Source of the DNA: a candidate division CSSED10-310 bacterium
GTDB lineage: Bacteria; CSSED10-310; JAFGJC01
NCBI GenBank assembly: GCA_016929305.1
Contig: JAFGJC010000469.1
Span: 1 to 7,642 of the forward strand
Direction of reading: 5' to 3'
DNA length: 7,642 nt
Shown here: in pieces, positions 1-5,583 of the stretch
Position numbering within the stretch: the stretch's first letter is position 1
Layout of the letters: each line of letters opens with the position of its first letter
Made by a program: the position numbers and the translations under genes
The notes under the pieces: generated by a model
Told to the model about the DNA's origin: nothing
Database searches by the model: none
The model's input: only the letters and a program-made list of their open reading frames with translations

Positions 1-787
1 CATCTCTAAATAAAATCGTCTTAGTTGGACATTTTTCCACGCACGCCATGCACTCTGTGCATTTATCCGGATTGATCCGGGAAATGAATGGTTTATATTC
101 GATCGCGTCAAACTGACACGCTTTTTCGCATAATTTACATCCGATACACCCGACACTGCAGTATTTTTTAACATCCGCTCCCTTATCGGCCGACTTACAT
201 GCTACATAGACTCGCTTATGGTACGGCACCAGTTCTATGAGTTGTCTCGGACAGGTTTTAATACAAATGCCGCAGCCTGTGCAGGTATCTTCATCAACCA
301 CCGCAAGACCCCGAATCATCCGGATACTGTCGAACGGGCAAGCCTGAGCGCAATCTCCATACCCAAGACATCCACTGGGACAAACCAGATCGACCGTGTT
401 TCCTATGACTGCAGCAGAACATGCATTAATACCCAGATATTTGCCTTCATGTAAGCTGTGAGCACCACCCTGACACATAATCCTTGCGACATTTCGTACT
501 GAAACATCCACTTTCAGGCCTAGCATTTCGGCAATCGCTTTCATGGTCTCAGCTCCCGCAACAGGGCATCTGATCTCCGTATTTTTCTGATTGACCAGAT
601 CCTCTGCAAAAGCTCTACAACCGGCATATCCGCAGCCTCCACAATTTGCACCGGGAAGCAATTCCTCAACGTTATCAATCATTGGATTTTCTTTAACAGC
701 AAATTTCCTTGAGGAAATAAAAAGAATTATCCCCGCAATAAACGCTATTCCTCCAAGACTGATCCCTGTTATGACAATCACATCCAT
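1..787 (-). CDS. rnfB: Electron transport complex subunit RnfB, polyferredoxin (3' end cut by window edge)
   Basis: RnfB is the iron-sulfur subunit of the membrane-bound Rnf complex, which couples ferredoxin:NAD+ electron transfer to ion pumping (family knowledge). The 262 residues visible here begin with one membrane helix (about 4-25). Next comes the RnfB-specific 4Fe-4S domain with Cys at 49, 52, 57 and 74 (CGGCGYAGC followed by RCPVAG). Ferredoxin-type clusters follow: C136/C140/C146/C150, C169-x2-C172-x2-C175-x3-C179-P, C210 to C224, and C243-x2-C246-x2-C249-x3-C253-P. The ATG at 787 is preceded by AGAGG six bases away and opens directly into the membrane helix. No stop codon is reached, so the C-terminus lies left of the window. 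No gene precedes it on this strand, so rnfB is probably first in its operon, with rnfC and the rest expected further left. Family assignment is very secure; complex membership is inferred. Confidence 0.95.
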   Translation of the reverse strand, partial: MDVIVITGISLGGIAFIAGIILFISSRKFAVKENPMIDNVEELLPGANCGGCGYAGCRAFAEDLVNQKNTEIRCPVAGAETMKAIAEMLGLKVDVSVRNVARIMCQGGAHSLHEGKYLGINACSAAVIGNTVDLVCPSGCLGYGDCAQACPFDSIRMIRGLAVVDEDTCTGCGICIKTCPRQLIELVPYHKRVYVACKSADKGADVKKYCSVGCIGCKLCEKACQFDAIEYKPFISRINPDKCTECMACVEKCPTKTILFRD

Positions 788-1063
788 TTGCCACCTCTTC
801 GATATTGCTGACAGTACCCCGATTTATCTCCGGCAAAAGTTCCCGTTTAAAATACCGACTTGGCCTTACAAAGTAAATGCCAGAAATGTAAGCAACCCCA
901 GGATCTTTAGCCGATCCTTTCAAATATCGTTTATTTTATCGAATCTCTTGCCAGATAAAAGCTTAAAATGCTAAACAAAGGATGCGGATTCAGCCATTAA
1001 TCCATAAAAAATAGTTATAGGAAACTCGTTGATTGTTTTTAATGGCAAAGACAGGAGGATAAG
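788..1063. promoter_or_regulatory. Divergent upstream region of rnfB and the DHOD-like gene
   Basis: This 276-bp AT-rich stretch separates two divergently transcribed genes and should hold both promoters. I see no hexamer pair convincing enough to mark. A TAAAAT-like -10 for rnfB occurs on the minus strand around 940-960, and TATAGG near 1015-1021 could serve the plus strand; both are weak. A short dyad, AGGATC at 900-905 and GATCCT at 913-918, lies in the predicted rnfB leader and could be a small hairpin. The plus-strand gene has a strong Shine-Dalgarno, AGGAGG at 1053-1058. Confidence 0.4.
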
Positions 1064-2047
1064 ATGCTGGATTTAACAACAAACTATCTGGGAATGACAT
1101 TACGAAATCCACTCATTGTTGCCAGCTGCAGTCTGACAAAATCACCGGATCAGGTTGCGAGATGTGAAGCGAACGGTGCAGGAGCCGTCGTGTTAAAATC
1201 ACTGTTCGAAGAACAGATACAAATGGAAATTCAGGAAATCATGGATTCCGCTCAATCTCAATGGCATCCGGAAAGTTACGACTACATCCGGCAGACAAAG
1301 ATGGAATTTGGAGAGGAAGAATATCTGGATATCATCAGAGAATCCAAAAAAGGCACCTCCATTCCCGTCATCGCAAGCATCAACTGCTTTTCTGCAAAGG
1401 GATGGACGGATTATGCGAAACAGATCGAAATGGCTGGAGCGGACGCCATTGAACTGAACATCGCAACGATGCCAACAGATCCATCCCAAATGGCCAGCGA
1501 AGTGGAACAGCATTACTTTGCCATTGTTGAGGAAGTCAAAAAGCGGGTAACTTTACCGATCGCTGTGAAAATTGGACCTTATTTTTCCTCCCTGCCCAAT
1601 TTCGCAGCGGGATTGACACATAGAGGCATATCGGGTTTGGTATTTTTTAATCGTTTTTATCAATTTGATGTCAATACTGAATCGTTACAGGTAACTGGAG
1701 GTAACCGTTTCAGTGATTCGACAGAAACAAGCCTTCCGTTACGATGGATAGCTCTACTTGCCGGACGGATCAAATGCGATCTGGCCTCTTCTACCGGTAT
1801 TCACGAGACTGGGGATATAATAAAACATCTTCTTGTCGGCGCATCCGCCGTACAGGTCTGCTCCTCATTATACATCAACGGACTTTCGCATCTAAAAACC
1901 CTCACCGAAGGTTTAACCGACTGGATGCTGTTTCACGGATTCGACTCAGTCGATACATTTCAGGGAATACTCAGTTTGCGTCACAGCAAACACCCGGAAC
2001 ATTTTACACGCATGCAGTACATAAAAGCTCTTGTTAATATCGAATAA
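1064..2047 (+). CDS. Dihydroorotate dehydrogenase-like FMN protein
   Basis: A cytosolic flavoprotein of the dihydroorotate dehydrogenase TIM-barrel family, 327 residues, close to the class 1 length. Family features visible are NPLIVASCSLT (15-25), the K45-S46 pair in AVVLKSLFEE, ASINCFS (104-110), ELNIATMP (130-137), the FMN-contact lysine in AVKIGP (K169), FFNR (194-197), and the phosphate-binding C-terminal part STGIHETGD to LVGASAVQVCS (243-267). True class 1 enzymes carry N-x-S-C-P-N with the catalytic Cys after the LN strand; here that place reads N-I-A-T-M-P, so the Cys is missing. Annotation pipelines usually call such proteins 'dihydroorotate dehydrogenase-like', and the substrate is uncertain. 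The ATG at 1064 has a perfect AGGAGG five bases upstream. It is divergent from rnfB and convergent with the DUF4397 gene. Electron exchange with the ferredoxin pool is possible but not shown. Confidence 0.85.
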   Translation: MLDLTTNYLGMTLRNPLIVASCSLTKSPDQVARCEANGAGAVVLKSLFEEQIQMEIQEIMDSAQSQWHPESYDYIRQTKMEFGEEEYLDIIRESKKGTSIPVIASINCFSAKGWTDYAKQIEMAGADAIELNIATMPTDPSQMASEVEQHYFAIVEEVKKRVTLPIAVKIGPYFSSLPNFAAGLTHRGISGLVFFNRFYQFDVNTESLQVTGGNRFSDSTETSLPLRWIALLAGRIKCDLASSTGIHETGDIIKHLLVGASAVQVCSSLYINGLSHLKTLTEGLTDWMLFHGFDSVDTFQGILSLRHSKHPEHFTRMQYIKALVNIE

Positions 2048-2070
2048 AATTCGATCCCCATTAAAAAAAA

Positions 2071-2091
2071 ACCGCCGTCGATGACGGCGGT
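2071..2091 (-). terminator. Rho-independent terminator of the DUF4397 gene
   Basis: A perfect 9-bp stem (ACCGCCGTC, loop GAT, GACGGCGGT) is followed on the minus strand by a run of nine T (plus-strand A tract 2063-2071). It lies 24 bases past the stop codon of the minus-strand gene. On the plus strand the stem is followed by AGTGATTAC, not a T tract, so it is probably not an efficient terminator for the DHOD-like gene, although the stem could still protect that transcript's end. Confidence 0.9.
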
Positions 2092-2114
2092 AGTGATTAC
2101 AAAATTGAAACAAT

Positions 2115-3893
2115 TCAGGGCATCGGTCCGAATCCAAACGTTATGGAATCATAATCACCGATAACATTACTGAATGTTTCATCAAGAACCGCTGCAAAGA
2201 TATGGATGTCATCCCACTGACTCATTCCCGTATCCGGCCAGACAAATTCCGGGAAAACCTCTATTGTGCTGGATCCGCTGGGAACATCGATCCACGCATA
2301 ATCGATATCGGGCAGTTTAGACCAGGTCGGATAAAACCAGAAATCACCTGTTCCCAACCCAATGAGAGCAAAGAAAGGAGCATTCATTAGCGGTTCATAC
2401 GAGTTGCAAATATTCGCCGTAACGAAGAAGGTTTCACCCGGTGACACATACGTATCGGGAATGGTCAACGTGACCTTGAAGTCCTGACATTCATTTCGGG
2501 GGTCAATCCGTGCGAAAGATCCATCCGGAAGTTGAACATTCAGAAACAGGGTCCCATCGGATTCAGTAACGGCAAAAACATTTGCCACTGTTGAAGCAGG
2601 AAGCGAGGGAACATCAAAGATCACATCAGGAGAAGCGTCATTGTCGGCATCAAATCCCAGAGTGTACGCTGCTGAGGGCACATCGATGTAATCCCCGGAT
2701 TCGCCGAAAGCGAGATCGACCCATAGCGGTGAGGGTTCACCCATCCCGGGGATCACCCAAATGTCGACTTCCCCGACACCAACCGCCGTGTGAACTGCTC
2801 TCAAGCGGATCTGATCCATATCTGGATCTGTATTATCGTCAACCAGAGCCATAGCGGTTATCGAATTGACCAGATTGTAAGCTGCTGCCGTATAATCCAT
2901 ACCGGGTTCAAGATTTAGATCCTTTATCTCCAGCACACTGGATTCAACACCTGCTCCCGAAGGAACAACATCAAACGTGTACGTTCCGGAGTCCAGCGTC
3001 AGATAGTCTGTACCTGTTGGAAACTCAAGAGACTCAACAGCTTTTATGGATTTATTCACCCATATATCTACCGGAGGTGCATCGGGAGACAAATGGGCAA
3101 CTCGAATTCGGGATGGTTGCCGTGTGTCAATCCGTACAGTGGAGCCGTCCTGAAAATAAGCGTTTAGGAAAACAGCGCCGGAGGTATCCAAAACAGCATA
3201 GATATTAGCAATTTTGTCTGGCTGTATAAAAGGAGTATCAAACACCAAATCCGGAATCGCGTCGTTATCGACATCAATTCCCAAGGTATAAGCACCTGGA
3301 GCAATTTCCAGCGCATCTCCAGTTTCACCGAAACCCAAATCTACCCAGAGCGGTGATGGTTCGCCCACCTCGGGAATCACCCAGATATCGACTTCACCGA
3401 CACCATCCGCGGTATGAATTGCTCGAACTCTGATGTTGTGTCCTGACGTGTCCGTTCGGTCATCAACAATAGCCAGCGCGCTGAGGTTTTCTGCAAAGCG
3501 ATATGCTGCCGCACTGTACGCTGTACCCGATTCAAGAACAAGATTTTCTATTGTCAGCACACTATTCTCAATGCCGGCACCGCGGGGTACGACATCAAAG
3601 GTATAAGTTCCCGGAGTAACGTCCAGATATTCCGTACCATTCGGGAATGGCAGATTCTCAATGACCTTTGCCGTTTTATTAGCCCATATGTCAACGGCAG
3701 GCGCATCTGGTGACAAATGAACAATCCGTATTGATGCCATATCAGGGGGATCAATGGGGGGCTGATCATGTCTAATTTCTTTAAACATTTGATCGTGAAC
3801 TTCATTGTTTAATGTGGCCTTTGCGGCAAATTGAATGGCAATCAACATTCCAAATACAGCCAAAGACAAACCCAAAACATTTCTTATTTTCAT
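2115..3893 (-). CDS. Secreted protein with duplicated DUF4397 repeats
   Basis: A 592-residue exported protein of unknown function. Residues 1-26 form a signal peptide: KIR, a hydrophobic core, then A-K-A as a likely cleavage site. Residues 53-260 and 261-468 are a gapless tandem repeat of 208 residues: IRIVHLSPDAPAVDIW matches IRVAHLSPDAPPVDIW, and GTYTFDVVP, GVGEVDIWVIP, GEPSPLWVDL and AYTLG each recur 208 residues later. The HxSPDAPxVDIW signature is that of DUF4397, a beta-sandwich-like domain of bacterial surface and secreted proteins. Each repeat divides again into two related halves about 101 residues apart. Residues 469-592 are a different, beta-rich domain (DFKVTLTIPDTYVSPGETFFV, ending in FGFGPMP) that may be a protein-binding or carbohydrate-binding module; I do not recognise it. 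The ATG at 3893 has AAGGAGGA four bases upstream. It is a single-gene unit with its own terminator, transcribed divergently from the B12-dependent regulator and probably under its control. Confidence 0.88.
   Translation of the reverse strand: MKIRNVLGLSLAVFGMLIAIQFAAKATLNNEVHDQMFKEIRHDQPPIDPPDMASIRIVHLSPDAPAVDIWANKTAKVIENLPFPNGTEYLDVTPGTYTFDVVPRGAGIENSVLTIENLVLESGTAYSAAAYRFAENLSALAIVDDRTDTSGHNIRVRAIHTADGVGEVDIWVIPEVGEPSPLWVDLGFGETGDALEIAPGAYTLGIDVDNDAIPDLVFDTPFIQPDKIANIYAVLDTSGAVFLNAYFQDGSTVRIDTRQPSRIRVAHLSPDAPPVDIWVNKSIKAVESLEFPTGTDYLTLDSGTYTFDVVPSGAGVESSVLEIKDLNLEPGMDYTAAAYNLVNSITAMALVDDNTDPDMDQIRLRAVHTAVGVGEVDIWVIPGMGEPSPLWVDLAFGESGDYIDVPSAAYTLGFDADNDASPDVIFDVPSLPASTVANVFAVTESDGTLFLNVQLPDGSFARIDPRNECQDFKVTLTIPDTYVSPGETFFVTANICNSYEPLMNAPFFALIGLGTGDFWFYPTWSKLPDIDYAWIDVPSGSSTIEVFPEFVWPDTGMSQWDDIHIFAAVLDETFSNVIGDYDSITFGFGPMP
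2490..3113 (-). repeat. DUF4397 tandem repeat, copy 2 (208 codons)
   Basis: Second copy, residues 261-468, directly abutting the first. It shares HLSPDAP, YTFDVVP, VGEVDIWVIP and GEPSPLWVDL with copy 1. It differs mostly by substitutions such as IDVDNDAIPDLVF against FDADNDASPDVIF. Confidence 0.85.
3114..3737 (-). repeat. DUF4397 tandem repeat, copy 1 (208 codons)
   Basis: This is the first of two adjacent in-frame 624-bp copies inside the secreted protein, covering residues 53-260. Conserved blocks in both copies stay exactly 208 residues apart with no gaps, which points to a tandem duplication followed by point divergence. Confidence 0.85.
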
Positions 3894-3932
3894 GACTTCC
3901 TCCTTCCAAAAGAATTTCAGATTTTCAACATC

Positions 3933-3964
3933 AGGAAATCAGATGAGGGTCAAAATGATTTCCT
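3933..3964 (-). other. Stem-loop at the predicted 5' end of the DUF4397 mRNA
   Basis: On the minus strand AGGAAATCA (3964-3956) can pair with TGATTTCCT (3941-3933), a perfect 9-bp stem with a 14-base loop. The first stem base sits eight bases past the -10 hexamer, at the predicted transcription start, so the mRNA would begin with the hairpin. Such 5'-terminal hairpins are known to shield mRNAs from 5'-end-dependent decay; that role here is inference. Confidence 0.55.
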
Positions 3965-3971
3965 AATCGTT

Positions 3972-4000
3972 AATTTAATCGCTTGTCCTATATTTGTCAA
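3972..4000 (-). promoter_or_regulatory. Promoter of the DUF4397 gene
   Basis: The minus strand reads TTGACA (4000-3995), a 17-bp spacer, then TAAATT (3977-3972), giving a start near 3964 and a leader of about 70 bases. The -35 is a perfect sigma-70-type hexamer. The layout copies the promoter of the divergent regulator, including GACAA elements starting at 3998 and 3987. Confidence 0.7.
3983..3998 (+). promoter_or_regulatory. Candidate operator O1: TTGTC half-sites 11 bp apart
   Basis: TTGTC occurs at 3983-3987 and again at 3994-3998, an 11-bp phase. The pair covers the -35 and spacer of the DUF4397 promoter. The published Thermus CarH operator also uses 11-bp direct repeats over a -35 element, so this is a natural candidate site for the adjacent regulator. 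Assignment rests on pattern and position only. Confidence 0.55.
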
Positions 4001-4011
4001 CTATTTATTTG

Positions 4012-4027
4012 GACAATATTTATACAA
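4012..4027 (-). promoter_or_regulatory. Candidate operator O2: inverted partner of O1
   Basis: On the minus strand TTGTA (4027-4023) and TTGTC (4016-4012) are again 11 bp apart. The pair faces O1 across 13 bases, so O1 and O2 together make a dyad of two direct-repeat arms (3983-4027). I see no convincing promoter over O2; it may be an accessory site aiding cooperative binding. Confidence 0.45.
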
Positions 4028-4105
4028 ACCGGGGACGCGTATTGTAATTTATTGAATATAAATACTATTTTTATCGCGCCACTCGGTCTGTTTTCACATT
4101 GTTTA

Positions 4106-4134
4106 TTGACAAAACTTAGACAAACAGTTAAATT
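4106..4134 (+). promoter_or_regulatory. Promoter and operator O3 of the regulator-tspO operon
   Basis: TTGACA (4106-4111), a 17-bp spacer and TAAATT (4129-4134) predict a start at about 4141-4144, on or next to the ATG at 4144. GACAA elements begin at 4108 and 4119, 11 bp apart, at exactly the same offset from the -35 as in the DUF4397 promoter. A repressor bound here would cover the -35, which suggests autorepression. Confidence 0.7.
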
Positions 4135-4143
4135 ATTGGTGCG

Positions 4144-5070
4144 ATGAGTTATGTTGAGTTTCCGATCAAGGTTGTGTCGAGGCGCACTGGTTTGACGGCG
4201 CATGTGATTCGAGCATGGGAGCGCCGTTATGGAGCAGTGATGCCCAGAAGGACGGACACCAATCGAAGGTTGTACTCGGATGAAGATATCAAACGTCTGA
4301 TAATGCTTAAACAGCTTGTAGAGAGAGGAAACAACATCAGTCAAATCGCATCTCTCGATAACGATACACTGATGGACATGCTCGGCAAATCCCAATGGTC
4401 TGGACTACCCATGAATGGCTCAAACTCATACAATTACAAATCCAAACAGTTGATAGATGCCGTGTTGTCCGCTGCGGAAAACATGGATGCAGATGCGATA
4501 GAAAATAAGCTTAACAGGGCTATGGTGGAACTTGGGCGCAAGGAGTTTATTGATCAGGTTGTAATGCCGCTGTTGACCTCTGTTGGAGATGGATGGCGAT
4601 CCGGATCCCTGCGTATCGCTCACGAACATCTTGTGTCGGTTGTTTTGAGAAATCTTTTAGGAACTTTAAGAGAATCCATTGCTGGTGATCAATCGTCTCC
4701 GTTAATTGTTATAACAACTCCAATGGGTCAATTGCACGAACTCGGAGCGCTTGCGGCGGCTATCGTTGCGCAATCCGAAGGGTGGCGAGTTCAATATTTG
4801 GGTCCCAATTTACCTGCAGAAGAAATTGCCGGTGCCGTCCGACAAATGGATGCCAGGGCGGTAGCGCTGAGTATTGTCTATCCGCCGGACGACCATTATC
4901 TTATCGATGAATTAAACAAACTTCGGTCCACTATACCTCCCGAAACAGCGCTTTTTGTCGGTGGAAATGCCGCCAGGAACTATGATTCTGTTTTAATACA
5001 CACTGGAGCGTTGAGACTGGAAAATTTTCAGGAATTCCGGGAGCAACTTGCTCGGATTCGACATCTTTGA
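4144..5070 (+). CDS. carH: MerR-family, B12-binding photoreceptor regulator (CarH/LitR class)
   Basis: A 308-residue transcription factor. Residues 4-75 form a MerR winged-helix DNA-binding domain (FPIKVVSRRTGLTAHVIRAW, then ERRYGAV and RRLYSDEDI). Residues 100-180 form the B12-cap four-helix bundle. Residues 186-305 form a Rossmann-type cobalamin-binding domain. The light-sensor motif W-x9-EH is complete (W151, E161, H162); the lower-ligand motif reads Q-L-H-E-L-G (H198, G201), followed by S243 in LSIVYP and G273-G274. Positions sit 20-21 above Thermus CarH W131, E141, H142 and H177. In that family adenosylcobalamin-bound tetramers repress in the dark and fall apart in light. The start is fixed: a stop at 4129-4131 is in frame and no ATG, GTG or TTG lies between. 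There is no clear Shine-Dalgarno, which fits a leaderless mRNA. The stop is ten bases before tspO, suggesting an operon. The alternative, a light-insensitive CarA-like protein, is unlikely with all ligand residues present. Confidence 0.9.
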   Translation: MSYVEFPIKVVSRRTGLTAHVIRAWERRYGAVMPRRTDTNRRLYSDEDIKRLIMLKQLVERGNNISQIASLDNDTLMDMLGKSQWSGLPMNGSNSYNYKSKQLIDAVLSAAENMDADAIENKLNRAMVELGRKEFIDQVVMPLLTSVGDGWRSGSLRIAHEHLVSVVLRNLLGTLRESIAGDQSSPLIVITTPMGQLHELGALAAAIVAQSEGWRVQYLGPNLPAEEIAGAVRQMDARAVALSIVYPPDDHYLIDELNKLRSTIPPETALFVGGNAARNYDSVLIHTGALRLENFQEFREQLARIRHL

Positions 5071-5080
5071 AAGGTAATTA

Positions 5081-5572
5081 TTGGTCATGTTACCAACGTT
5101 TTTAAAAAAAAGCTTTATGTTTCTGGCATGCATCATCGTCTGTCAGGCAGCTGGTTGGATTGGTTCCCTGGCCACTATTCCTGCAATACCTACATGGTAC
5201 GCCGCTCTTAAGAAACCGGTTTTTACGCCGCCAAACTGGATCTTTGGACCCGTTTGGACAACACTTTATTTCCTGATGGGCGTATCGTTATTTTTGGTGA
5301 TAAACCAGCAGACTCGCTTATCGAAAACACCCTCCCTGATTCTTTTTGGAATACAACTCATTTTGAATGTCACATGGTCATTTGTTTTCTTCGGCATGCA
5401 GGCACCCGGTCTGGCACTTATCGAAATTCTCCTTCTCACTGTAAGCATTGGCGCAACGATTCTGTTTTTCATGGAACTGTCGTCCTTGGCTGCATATTTA
5501 TTAGTCCCCTATCTTCTCTGGGTCATCTATGCTTCTGCATTGAATACGGCTATCTGGATATTAAATCGCTGA
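5081..5572 (+). CDS. tspO: TspO/MBR family tryptophan-rich membrane protein
   Basis: TspO proteins are five-helix membrane proteins that bind porphyrins and other tetrapyrroles; in Rhodobacter TspO tunes pigment gene expression to light and oxygen (family knowledge). The 163 residues show the hallmarks: W39-Y40, KKPVFTPPNWIFGPVWTTLY (44-63), LNVTWSFVFF (95-104) and PYLLWVIYASALNTAIWILN (143-162). Hydrophobic stretches at about 11-31, 58-76, 84-104, 111-131 and 135-155 give five helices. The length is normal. The start is ambiguous: TTG at 5081 has AAAGG (5070-5074) six bases upstream, while ATG at 5087 is a better codon but twelve bases away; two residues are affected. It lies ten bases after the B12 photoreceptor gene with no promoter between, so light and B12 control through that operon is likely. 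It ends 11 bases from the convergent radical SAM gene. Confidence 0.9.
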   Translation: MVMLPTFLKKSFMFLACIIVCQAAGWIGSLATIPAIPTWYAALKKPVFTPPNWIFGPVWTTLYFLMGVSLFLVINQQTRLSKTPSLILFGIQLILNVTWSFVFFGMQAPGLALIEILLLTVSIGATILFFMELSSLAAYLLVPYLLWVIYASALNTAIWILNR

Positions 5573-5583
5573 TATTGCGCATT

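Noticed and set aside
900..918. AGGATC/GATCCT dyad as a specific operator
   Set aside because: Six-base arms in a 19-bp span are common by chance and nothing ties them to a known regulator.
693..923. Minus-strand open frame overlapping the start of rnfB
   Set aside because: It starts at a TTG without a good ribosome site, runs in a different frame into the well-supported rnfB start, and shows no family resemblance.
2071..2091. Bidirectional terminator for both convergent genes
   Set aside because: Only the minus strand has a T tract after the stem; the plus-strand side does not, so I assign it to the minus strand alone.
3554..3805. Minus-strand 83-codon frame inside the DUF4397 gene
   Set aside because: It is an out-of-frame shadow of the secreted protein's repeat region, with no independent start signals.
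3997..4395. Minus-strand 132-codon frame across the control region and regulator
   Set aside because: It lies antisense to the conserved MerR DNA-binding domain and covers the promoters; the plus-strand protein explains the sequence fully.
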